Positions 1 through 4,824 of a stretch of 5,013 bases of DNA are shown here, in pieces. Below the pieces are notes generated by a model. The model was not told the origin of the DNA. It searched no databases and saw nothing but the letters and a program-made list of their open reading frames with translations. A program made the translations under genes and the position numbers. This DNA is from CANRIN01 sp964493515 (GTDB lineage Bacteria > Bacillota > Clostridia > Oscillospirales > JAAYOS01). Numbering within the stretch: the first letter of the stretch is position 1; the number at the start of each line of letters is the position of its first letter. The stretch lies in assembly GCA_964493515.1 (NCBI GenBank), contig CAZBNJ010000067.1, forward strand, positions 1-5,013, in the 5' to 3' direction.

Positions 1-648
1 CATGTCGTCGCCGCCGTCGGTCTCAAAGCAGTCTATCACCTTGCCCCAGACGTGCTCAAGTCCGTTCAGCTGCATATACGCCATCAGCGTCTTGTACGCG
101 TTCGGTATGGTGACGAACGGATTGTCGAACGCGCCCTTTATCGTTATCACCGCATACTTGTGCTCCGGCTGCTCAAACACCTCAAGCCCGTCGGGGGTGA
201 GGTCGTCGGGCAGTATCCACGCCGCCTCGTATCCGTGCATGTGGAACACGTTTATCTGCTCCTGCGACAGGTGAGGAAAGTCCCAACCTATCACGCGCGG
301 GTGCTCCACGCCGTACTGCTTAGCCCAGCCGTGAACGCGGTCGAGCGCGTCCCCCTCCGGCTCGCTGCTCAGCACCGCGTGCTTGACATATCGAAAGGCG
401 GGTACCGTCTCCACGCGGAGGTCGCAGTATTTGTCGCTGCACGCGTCCATCTCCTCGCGGAAAAGCTGGTCAAGCGAGCAGCTGAACAGCTTGCACAGCT
501 CCACAGCCTTGTCTATCTCCGGCTGCGCCGCGTCCAGCTCCCACTTGCTTACCGTCTGTCGGCTGACGCCCAGCTTGTCCGCGAGCGTCTCCTGGGTCAT
601 GCCTCCGCTGAGGCGGCGAAGATATTGAAGGTTTTTTCCGAAACTCAT
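1..648 (-). CDS. XRE-family regulator with GyrI-like effector-binding domain (C-terminus cut by window edge)
   Basis: This is a predicted one-component cytoplasmic transcription regulator, of which 216 codons are visible with no stop before the left edge. Residues about 6-61 form a lambda-repressor-type helix-turn-helix: MTQETLADKLGVSRQTVSKW is the classic XRE signature, with SRQTVSKWE as the recognition helix. Residues about 76-216 resemble the GyrI-like/AraC effector-binding fold (RVETVPAFRYVKH as first strand, later IGWDFP, INVFHMHGY, KYAVITIKGAF and IPNAYKTLM). That fold binds small, often cationic, molecules in the BmrR/GyrI group. The start is supported by AAGGAG nine bases upstream of the ATG. 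It follows the DtxR-family gene in the same direction but is separated from it by a terminator, so it is probably its own transcription unit. The ligand and target genes cannot be told from the sequence. Only a short C-terminal piece should be missing, judging from remembered family members. Confidence 0.88.
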   Translation of the reverse strand, partial: MSFGKNLQYLRRLSGGMTQETLADKLGVSRQTVSKWELDAAQPEIDKAVELCKLFSCSLDQLFREEMDACSDKYCDLRVETVPAFRYVKHAVLSSEPEGDALDRVHGWAKQYGVEHPRVIGWDFPHLSQEQINVFHMHGYEAAWILPDDLTPDGLEVFEQPEHKYAVITIKGAFDNPFVTIPNAYKTLMAYMQLNGLEHVWGKVIDCFETDGGDDM

Positions 649-685
649 TGTCTATCGCTCCTTTTGTGGTTGCTCGCGCGCTGCA

Positions 686-719
686 AGTATAGTATACCGC
701 GCCGACGGCATAACTTCCA
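686..719 (-). promoter_or_regulatory. Candidate promoter and palindrome for the XRE regulator gene
   Basis: Reading the minus strand, TATACT (696-691) lies 17 bases after a weak -35-like TGGAAG (719-714). A second overlapping TATACT sits at 691-686. The -10 sequence forms a perfect 11-base palindrome, GTATA-G-TATAC (687-697), so autoregulation by the XRE protein is possible. The spacing would give a leader of about 30 bases. The poor -35 keeps confidence modest. Confidence 0.4.
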
Positions 720-750
720 CCACCCGCCGATTGCGATTTTGCCCGAACGC

Positions 751-765
751 GCAACCGACGGTTGC
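751..765. promoter_or_regulatory. 15-base perfect palindrome, possible operator
   Basis: GCAACCG-A-CGGTTGC is a perfect inverted repeat with a one-base centre. That is too tight for an RNA hairpin but typical of a dimeric repressor site. It sits between the terminator of the DtxR-family gene and the promoter of the XRE gene, about 55 bases upstream of the proposed -10. The binding protein is unknown; the XRE regulator itself is the nearest candidate. Confidence 0.35.
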
Positions 766-768
766 ATG

Positions 769-794
769 AAAAAACGGACGCCGAAGCGCCCGTT
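769..794 (-). terminator. Rho-independent terminator of the DtxR-family gene
   Basis: On the minus strand the sequence just after the stop codon reads AACGGGCGC, TTCG, GCGTCCGTT, then T's. This is a 9-bp stem (one G-U wobble) closed by a C(UUCG)G tetraloop and followed directly by a U-tract. The start of the hairpin lies five bases past the TGA stop. It is a strong intrinsic terminator that separates this gene from the downstream XRE gene. Confidence 0.9.
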
Positions 795-799
795 GTGCG

Positions 800-1165
800 T
801 CACATTGTCTCTATAAACGCCTTCAGCTTGCCGAAGGTCTCCGCGCTGAGGTCGTGCTCTATCTTGCACGCGTCCGCCTCGGCGGTCTCGCGGCTGACGC
901 CGATGCGCTCGAGCCAGGTGGTCAGCACTCTGTGCCGCTCGTATATCTTCTCCGCTATCTCGCGTCCGGTCGAGGTAAGGCCGAGCTTGCCGTCCCCGCC
1001 CATCGTGACATGACCGCTTTCGCGCAGTCCGCTCATCGCGCGGCTGACCGACGCGCGCGTGACCGACAGATAGCGGCTGACATCCACCGAGCGGACCTCG
1101 CCCGATTCCGCGCCGAGCGCGAGTATCGCCTCGAGATAGTCCTCCGCCGACTTCTGTATCTTCAT
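800..1165 (-). CDS. DtxR/MntR-family metal-dependent transcriptional repressor
   Basis: A 121-residue DNA-binding repressor expected to bind DNA when loaded with a divalent metal, most likely Fe(II) given the divergent feo operon. Residues 1-65 are the winged helix (SAEDYLEAIL, then VTRASVSRAMSGLRESGHV as the helix-turn-helix and the wing around residues 54-64). Residues 66-121 are the dimerisation and metal-binding helices. The expected ligand positions are visible: D9, E12, H78, C100, E103 and H104, aligning with B. subtilis MntR D8, E11, H77, E99, E102 and H103. The cysteine at the E99 position is the residue found in iron-sensing DtxR/IdeR. Its length matches MntR-type proteins, and it lacks the C-terminal SH3-like domain of DtxR/IdeR. 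I chose the ATG at 1165 because GCGAGG precedes it with good spacing and the conserved family N-terminus starts there. An upstream in-frame ATG at 1258 would place coding sequence across the promoter and is rejected. MntR function cannot be excluded. Confidence 0.92.
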   Translation of the reverse strand: MKIQKSAEDYLEAILALGAESGEVRSVDVSRYLSVTRASVSRAMSGLRESGHVTMGGDGKLGLTSTGREIAEKIYERHRVLTTWLERIGVSRETAEADACKIEHDLSAETFGKLKAFIETM

Positions 1166-1219
1166 ATGTGTGCCTCGCTTTCCCGAACGTGTGATGCAAT
1201 CTGCTTGTCTGATAAATAC

Positions 1220-1248
1220 ATTATACCACACCGATTTGTGAAAAACAA
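1220..1248 (-). promoter_or_regulatory. Promoter of the DtxR-family repressor gene
   Basis: On the minus strand a perfect TATAAT (1225-1220) carries an extended TG motif (TGGTATAAT) and lies 17 bases after TTGTTT (1248-1243). Transcription would start near 1213, giving a leader of about 48 bases. Its -35 lies only three bases from the -35 of the oppositely directed feo promoter. None of the GTTAGC palindromes overlaps this promoter, so simple autorepression through them is not obvious. Confidence 0.72.
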
Positions 1249-1251
1249 CGG

Positions 1252-1280
1252 TTGACATTCCTTGTTAGCCGTGGTAAACT
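1252..1280 (+). promoter_or_regulatory. Promoter of the feo operon
   Basis: A perfect TTGACA (1252-1257) is followed after exactly 17 bases by TAAACT (1275-1280, four of six matches to TATAAT). Transcription would start near 1287, about 43 bases before feoA1. A repressor palindrome lies within the spacer and the -10, and another lies at the predicted start point. This is the classic layout for steric repression. Confidence 0.82.
1264..1279. promoter_or_regulatory. Candidate iron-repressor box 1 (imperfect)
   Basis: The sequence GTTAGC-CGTG-GTAAAC matches the GTTAGC-N4-GCTAAC palindrome with two mismatches in the right arm. Those mismatched bases are also part of the -10 element, which may explain the divergence. 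It lies between the -35 and -10 of the feo promoter. Assignment to the adjacent DtxR-family protein is inferred from context. Confidence 0.65.
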
Positions 1281-1289
1281 AATGGCGAA

Positions 1290-1305
1290 GTTAGCGGGAG
1301 CTAAC
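1290..1305. promoter_or_regulatory. Candidate iron-repressor box 2 (perfect palindrome)
   Basis: A perfect copy, GTTAGC-GGGA-GCTAAC, lies at the predicted transcription start of feoA1, 26 bases centre to centre from box 1. A bound repressor here would block initiation or early elongation. The half-site GTTAG/CTAAC is shared with the known DtxR/IdeR consensus, but the arms are set further apart here. Confidence 0.75.
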
Positions 1306-1329
1306 AACGAACATGGGGGAGGTCTTGGT

Positions 1330-1539
1330 ATGCCGCTTACGCAGGCAGCGCTTGGCAAGACAATGGTCGTCAGCAGGATAACCGGCAGCGGAGACGTGCG
1401 CCGTCATCTTTCCAACCTCGGATTTGTGGAGGGCGGAGAGGTCACGGTGGTAAACGACACCGGCGCGGGACTTATCGTCAGCGTAAAGGACGCTCGCGTG
1501 GCGCTCAGCCGCGGAATGGCGTCCCGCATAATGGTATAA
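1330..1539 (+). CDS. feoA: FeoA-family protein, first of two (ferrous iron transport accessory)
   Basis: A 69-residue cytoplasmic SH3-like protein of the FeoA family, thought to assist or regulate the FeoB iron transporter. The fold signature is clear: an opening strand (TMVVSRI), the turn and helix GSGDVRRHLSNLGFVEGGEV, then strands TVVNDTGAGLIVSV and DARVALSRGMASRIMV. The start at 1330 is chosen because GGGGGAGG (1315-1322) sits seven bases upstream. Reading frames opening at 1252 or 1312 would run through the promoter or the ribosome binding site itself. It is the first gene after the repressed promoter, and its stop is 13 bases from feoA2. The two FeoA proteins are clearly diverged from each other, so they probably have separate roles. 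The exact biochemical role of FeoA is still debated. Confidence 0.93.
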   Translation: MPLTQAALGKTMVVSRITGSGDVRRHLSNLGFVEGGEVTVVNDTGAGLIVSVKDARVALSRGMASRIMV

Positions 1540-1552
1540 AGGAGGGACAGGT

Positions 1553-1771
1553 ATGACGCTTCGTGAGGTGCAGCCGGGCGGCGAGGCAAAGGTGCTGAAG
1601 ATATCGGGCACCGGCGCGGTCCGTCGGCGTATCATGGACATGGGCATCACGCGCGGGGTGGACGTCAGGGTGCGCAAGGTCGCGCCGCTCGGCGATCCGG
1701 TCGAGATAACCGTGCGCGGATACGAGCTTAGCATCCGAAAAGAGGACGCGGCGAGCATCGAGGTAGAGTGA
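1553..1771 (+). CDS. feoA: FeoA-family protein, second of two (ferrous iron transport accessory)
   Basis: A 72-residue FeoA with the most typical family pattern: MTLREVQPGGEAKVLKI, then GTGAVRRRIMDMGITRGVDV (helix and RG turn), then strands containing RKVAPLGDPVEITVRGYELS and the closing IRKEDAASIEV. The family is cytoplasmic and is thought to contact FeoB. AAAGGAGGG begins at the stop codon of the first feoA and sits seven bases before this ATG, so the two are very probably translated from one message. A 101-base gap with two repressor palindromes follows before feoB, which is unusual because feoA and feoB are commonly only a few bases apart. This is the better candidate of the pair for the conventional FeoB partner. 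Confidence 0.95.
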   Translation: MTLREVQPGGEAKVLKISGTGAVRRRIMDMGITRGVDVRVRKVAPLGDPVEITVRGYELSIRKEDAASIEVE

Positions 1772-1773
1772 GC

Positions 1774-1824
1774 GGCAAATTTTTTTGAGCCGTTGGTTAG
1801 CCGAGGCTAACCAAAAAATTTGCC
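1774..1824. repeat. Nested inverted repeat between feoA2 and feoB
   Basis: The outer arms GGCAAATTTTTT (from 1774) and AAAAAATTTGCC (1813-1824) flank an inner palindrome with arms TTGGTTAGCC (1793-1802) and GGCTAACCAA (1805-1814). The left side carries nine extra bases (TGAGCCGTT, about 1786-1794) relative to the right, so the inverted repeat has one asymmetric interruption. It begins three bases after the feoA2 stop. It is not a normal intrinsic terminator because the final stem is not followed by a T run on either strand. It could shape DNA or RNA around the repressor boxes. Confidence 0.7.
1796..1811. promoter_or_regulatory. Candidate iron-repressor box 3 (perfect palindrome)
   Basis: GTTAGC-CGAG-GCTAAC is a perfect box and the core of an even longer palindrome, whose arms extend to ten bases each (1793-1814). 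It lies 25 bases past the feoA2 stop and 62 before the feoB start. It suggests that feoB has its own metal-dependent control, either at an internal promoter or as an elongation roadblock. I could not find a convincing internal promoter here. Confidence 0.72.
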
Positions 1825-1830
1825 TGTCAA

Positions 1831-1846
1831 GTTAGCAGGCACTAAC
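1831..1846. promoter_or_regulatory. Candidate iron-repressor box 4 (one mismatch)
   Basis: GTTAGC-AGGC-ACTAAC matches the palindrome with one mismatch in the right arm. It is 35 bases centre to centre from box 3 and ends 26 bases before the feoB start codon. It also overlaps a small inverted repeat, TGCCTG...CAGGCA (1821-1841). The same regulator as for boxes 1-3 is inferred. Confidence 0.65.
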
Positions 1847-1872
1847 AAAATGTATTTTCGGGAGTGATAACA

Positions 1873-4248
1873 ATGGCTATTACGATAGCGCTCGCGGGAA
1901 ACCCAAACTGCGGCAAAACGACGCTGTTCAACGCGCTGACCGGATCGTCCCAGCGCGTCGGCAACTGGCCGGGCGTGACCGTCGAGCACAAGGAGGGTCA
2001 TCTCAAGGGGAACAGGGAGGTCGTGATAACCGACCTGCCCGGCGTCTACTCGCTGTCGCCGTACACGCTGGAGGAGGTCGTGACGCGCGACTATCTTATC
2101 GGCAGTCACCCGTCGGTGGTGCTGAATTTGGTCGACGCGACCAACATCGAGCGTAATCTCTATCTGACGACCCAGCTGCTCGAGGTGGGCATACCGGTGG
2201 TGGTCGCGCTGAATATGTGCGACCTGTTGAAAAAGAACGGCACGTCGGTGGACACCAAGGCTCTCGAGCGCGAGCTCGGCTGCCCGGTCGTTGAGATATC
2301 GGCGCTGAAGGGGGACGGCATCGATCAGGCGATGGCGATGTGCATGGACGCAGCGACCGCCAAGGCGCCGAAGCCGCTCACCTACGCGGTGGAGCTGGAG
2401 AAGGCGATAGACGAACTCACGCCGCTGGTGCAGTCGAAGGCGGCAGGCAGCGAGCGCTACCACGCGATAAAGCTGTTCGAGCGTGACGAGAAGGTGCTCG
2501 CGCAGCTCGGGCTTGACGACCCGACCCGCGCGGCGGCGGAGAAGGTGATAACCGAGTGCGAGGCGAGCTTCGACGACGACGCGGAGGGCATCGTCACCGG
2601 CGAGCGTTACGCCGCGATAGCGGACATCGTCGCGGGCTGCGTCAGAAAGAAGGCGGCGGCGCTCAGCACATCGGACAAGGTCGACCGCATAGTCACAAAC
2701 CGCGTCCTCGCGCTGCCGATATTCGTCTGCGTCATGTTCCTTGTCTACGCCATTGCGATGGGCGGATGGAGCTTCTCGATAGGCACCAACCTGACCGACT
2801 GGGCAAACGACGGACTGTTCGGCGACGGCTGGCACGTTCCGTTCACCACGCACGCCGACGCGAACGGCGTTGAGTGGGAGGACGCGCTCGGCGAGTTTGA
2901 GGAAGCCGAAGCGATAATCGAGGCGTACGAGGCGGGCGAGAGCGAGGCGTTCCTGCTCGACGGCGACACCGGCGAGACGACCGTCATCGAGCTTGACGAG
3001 GATACATACAGCGACGCGCTTACCGTTGAGGAGCCCGACCCGAGCGACTACGGCGTGTGGGTGCCCGGAATACCGGTGCTCGTCGAAAGCGCGCTGGACG
3101 CGATAAACTGCAACGAGGTCGTGAGCGGACTGATACTCGATGGCATCGTCGGCGGCGTGGGCGCGGTGCTCGGATTTGTGCCGCAGATGCTGATACTGTT
3201 CATACTGCTCGCGATACTCGAGGACATCGGATACATGGCGCGCGTGGCGTTCATCATGGACAGGATATTCCGCCGGTTCGGACTCAGCGGCAAGAGCTTT
3301 ATCCCGATGCTGATAGCCACTGGATGCGGCGTGCCCGGAGTTATGGCGTCGCGCACGATAGAGCAGGACAAGGACCGCAAGATGACGATAATGACGACCT
3401 GCTTTATCCCCTGCGGCGCGAAGATGCCGATAATCGCGATGTTCGCGGGCGCGCTGTTCGGCGGAAGCGCGCTGGTGGCGGTGTCCGCGTTCTTCATCGG
3501 CATAGCCGCGGTCATAATCAGCGGCGTCATACTCAAAAAGTTCAAGGCGTTTGCGGGAGATCCCGCGCCGTTTGTCATGGAGCTGCCCGCCTATCACATC
3601 CCGACGGTGTCGAACGTGCTTCGCGCCATGTGGGAGCGCGGCTGGAGCTTTATCAAGCGCGCCGGCACGGTGATACTGCTGTCGTCGATAGTGCTCTGGT
3701 TCCTGCAGGGCTTCGGCTTTACCGACGGCTCGTTCGGCATGGTCGATGACAACAATAACTCGCTGCTTGCCTACATCGGAAACGGCGTGAGCTGGATATT
3801 CGCGCCGCTCGGCATCGGCTCCTGGCAGATGACCGTCGCCACCGTGACCGGACTTATCGCCAAGGAGGAGGTCGTCGGCACGATGGGCGTGCTCTATCCC
3901 GGAGTGCTGTACACGCAGCTCGCGGCGGCGTTCACCGGCATCACCGCTTATTCGTTTATGATATTCAACCTGCTCTGCGCACCCTGCTTTGCGGCGATGG
4001 GCGCGATAAAGCGTGAGATGAACAACGCCAAGTGGACATGGGCTGCGATAGGCTATATGTGCGGCTTTGCGTATGTCATAAGCCTGATAGTCTATCAGCT
4101 CGGAAACCTGTTCGCGGGCGGCGGATTCGGCGTCGGAACGGTGGTCGGGATCGTCGCGCTGGCGGCGCTGCTGTTCCTCATCTTCCGCCCGAATCGTTAC
4201 AAGAACGCCGAGGCGGCGGAGAAGCAGGTCTCGAGCATAGCGGCATAA
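1873..4248 (+). CDS. feoB: Ferrous iron transport protein B
   Basis: The 791-residue FeoB imports Fe(II) across the cytoplasmic membrane. Residues 1-165 are the G domain: G1 GNPNCGKT (9-16), G2 threonine in GVTVEHKEG (T36), G3 DLPG (54-57), G4 NMCD (114-117) and G5 SAL (143-145). A helical GDI-like linker follows (about 166-270). The membrane part begins with a segment at about 279-297. It contains the conserved gates GCGVPGVMASR (484-494) and PCGAKMPI (513-520), the GFVPQ segment near 434, the LIAKEEVVGT stretch (661-670) and the CAPC motif (C702, C705). Residues about 331-393, in the loop after the first membrane segment, form an acidic insert with 23 Asp/Glu and no Lys/Arg. The start is ATG 1873 with GGGAG eight bases upstream; the in-frame GTG at 1864 overlaps that Shine-Dalgarno. 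The gene is full length, with no frame breaks seen. Boxes 3 and 4 suggest it is metal-repressed. Confidence 0.98.
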   Translation: MAITIALAGNPNCGKTTLFNALTGSSQRVGNWPGVTVEHKEGHLKGNREVVITDLPGVYSLSPYTLEEVVTRDYLIGSHPSVVLNLVDATNIERNLYLTTQLLEVGIPVVVALNMCDLLKKNGTSVDTKALERELGCPVVEISALKGDGIDQAMAMCMDAATAKAPKPLTYAVELEKAIDELTPLVQSKAAGSERYHAIKLFERDEKVLAQLGLDDPTRAAAEKVITECEASFDDDAEGIVTGERYAAIADIVAGCVRKKAAALSTSDKVDRIVTNRVLALPIFVCVMFLVYAIAMGGWSFSIGTNLTDWANDGLFGDGWHVPFTTHADANGVEWEDALGEFEEAEAIIEAYEAGESEAFLLDGDTGETTVIELDEDTYSDALTVEEPDPSDYGVWVPGIPVLVESALDAINCNEVVSGLILDGIVGGVGAVLGFVPQMLILFILLAILEDIGYMARVAFIMDRIFRRFGLSGKSFIPMLIATGCGVPGVMASRTIEQDKDRKMTIMTTCFIPCGAKMPIIAMFAGALFGGSALVAVSAFFIGIAAVIISGVILKKFKAFAGDPAPFVMELPAYHIPTVSNVLRAMWERGWSFIKRAGTVILLSSIVLWFLQGFGFTDGSFGMVDDNNNSLLAYIGNGVSWIFAPLGIGSWQMTVATVTGLIAKEEVVGTMGVLYPGVLYTQLAAAFTGITAYSFMIFNLLCAPCFAAMGAIKREMNNAKWTWAAIGYMCGFAYVISLIVYQLGNLFAGGGFGVGTVVGIVALAALLFLIFRPNRYKNAEAAEKQVSSIAA

Positions 4249-4261
4249 AGGAGATAACACC

Positions 4262-4447
4262 ATGTGGGAAATCGTTTCAACGGCAGCCGTCTGCCTGCTC
4301 ATCGCGGCGGGAGTGTTCTTCGCGATACGCTCGCTGCACAGGAGCCACAAGGCGGGACGGTGCTGCGGAAGCTCCGGCGGAGCGTGCGCGGGGTGCACCA
4401 AGTGCCGGGAGTTTGAGCGCGAGCTCAAAAAGGCTGTGACGAGGTAG
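4262..4447 (+). CDS. FeoB-associated Cys-rich membrane protein
   Basis: A 61-residue small membrane protein of the type commonly encoded after feoB in Bacillota (FeoB-associated Cys-rich family). One N-terminal membrane segment (about residues 3-22, IVSTAAVCLLIAAGVFFAI) is followed by a basic stretch (RSLHRSHKAGR), then five cysteines (C34, C35, C42, C45, C48) in a CC-x6-C-x2-C-x2-C pattern, and a charged tail. The basic residues after the helix predict the Cys-rich part to be cytoplasmic. There it could hand off or sense iron near the FeoB exit, in the way proposed for FeoC-like partners; this role is inferred. AAGGAG overlaps the feoB stop codon and sits eight bases before the ATG, so it is co-translated with feoB. 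Near its 3' end a 7-bp inverted repeat with a GCGA loop (4412-4429) lies inside the coding sequence. Confidence 0.9.
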   Translation: MWEIVSTAAVCLLIAAGVFFAIRSLHRSHKAGRCCGSSGGACAGCTKCREFERELKKAVTR

Positions 4448-4466
4448 TTTTTCCTTGTCATGGTTC

Positions 4467-4579
4467 GGTTGGACGCATTACGGTGTCCTAACGCTTACCG
4501 ACAATCCCCTGCGCTGCGAGCGGGGCTCGCGTGCTCGAGGAGTAAGTCGGTTTGGCGTTAGTCCACCTATGCGTCTACC
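4467..4579. other. Long imperfect hairpin, candidate structured RNA or mobile palindromic element
   Basis: Five complementary blocks nest in order: GGT/ACC (4467-4469 with 4577-4579), GACGCAT/ATGCGTC (4472-4478 with 4569-4575), GGTG/CACC (4482-4485 with 4564-4567), CTAACGC/GCGTTAG (4488-4494 with 4555-4561) and ACCGAC/GTCGGT (4497-4502 with 4546-4551). That is 27 base pairs separated only by loops of one to three bases per side. The apex holds two adjacent small hairpins (4507-4525 and 4526-4539), giving a three-way-junction shape. The direct pairing is clear from the sequence. Whether it acts as RNA from the feo transcript, as RNA on the other strand, or as DNA is unknown. I do not recognise a named family. 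Confidence 0.6.
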
Positions 4580-4620
4580 TCACCACTTCGATATACCCTA
4601 ACCTCCATACATTCTCTACG

Positions 4621-4654
4621 CAAAAGGACCTGGTCGAAAGACCAAGCCCTTTTG
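4621..4654. terminator. Probable terminator hairpin with GAAA tetraloop
   Basis: A symmetric 34-base hairpin: CAAAAGG...CCTTTTG outer arms and GGTC-GAAA-GACC apex, 15 positions per arm with two mismatches. A-rich left and T-rich right arms around a GC core are the usual shape of bidirectional intrinsic terminators in Bacillota. The T run is only four long and lies inside the stem. It is the first terminator-like structure after the feo genes, 173 bases beyond the last stop codon, so the long hairpin at 4467-4579 would be included in the feo message if this is its terminator. Confidence 0.55.
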
Positions 4655-4710
4655 TATTCCTCGGGTTGTTTTAATGTCGAATATTACTCAAAACCAAAGC
4701 ATTAATTACT

Positions 4711-4782
4711 CTGAAAACAATTTAGAAACCTATCCCGATAATCGCACTGAAAACCACCCTGAAAACCGCCCCGAAAACCAAT
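4711..4782. repeat. Six degenerate 12-base tandem units
   Basis: Contiguous 12-base units run through the block; the clearest are CTGAAAACCACC, CTGAAAACCGCC and CCGAAAACCAAT (4747-4782), with a related CTGAAAACAATT at 4711 and two decayed units between. In one plus-strand frame they read as a tetrapeptide series SENN, LETY, PDNR, TENH, PENR, PENQ within a 60-codon open frame (4674-4856). That frame has no Shine-Dalgarno and no recognisable domain, so I annotate the repeat and not a gene. The stretch 4655-4824 shows nothing else I can name. Confidence 0.5.
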
Positions 4783-4824
4783 ACCAAGCCCCAAACAGCA
4801 GGGTTTCACAATTAACCTCTCTAA

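Noticed and set aside
52..816. 254-codon plus-strand open frame over the XRE and DtxR-family genes
   Set aside because: It is antisense to two well-supported genes, covers their promoter and terminator, and its translation shows no family features.
1166..1258. N-terminal extension of the DtxR-family protein to the ATG at 1258
   Set aside because: It would translate through the TATAAT promoter and has no family similarity; the ATG at 1165 has a Shine-Dalgarno and begins the conserved domain.
1252..1329. N-terminal extension of the first FeoA to 1252
   Set aside because: The added codons cover TTGACA, the -10 and both repressor boxes; the GGGGGAGG site points to 1330.
1793..1824. Intrinsic terminator after feoA2
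   Set aside because: The stem is followed by an A run on the plus strand, and the minus-strand reading also lacks a T tract in the right place; operator function fits better.
1864..1872. GTG start for feoB at 1864
   Set aside because: It overlaps the Shine-Dalgarno that serves ATG 1873, and FeoB proteins begin close to the G1 motif as in MAITIALAGNPNCGK.
4412..4429. TTTGAGC-GCGA-GCTCAAA inverted repeat as terminator
   Set aside because: It lies within the coding sequence of the Cys-rich protein and is followed by A's, not T's, on the plus strand.
1807..4461. 884-codon open frame on the minus strand opposite feoB
   Set aside because: It is a shadow of feoB produced by GC-rich codon bias: its product is low-complexity and rich in His, Arg and Ala, has no recognisable domain, and runs the full length of an unmistakable feoB.
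4488..4561. Integron attC recombination site
   Set aside because: CTAAC...GTTAG ends and a stem are present, but the outer bases do not fit RYYYAAC/GTTRRRY, pairing extends well beyond them, and no integrase or cassette genes are seen.
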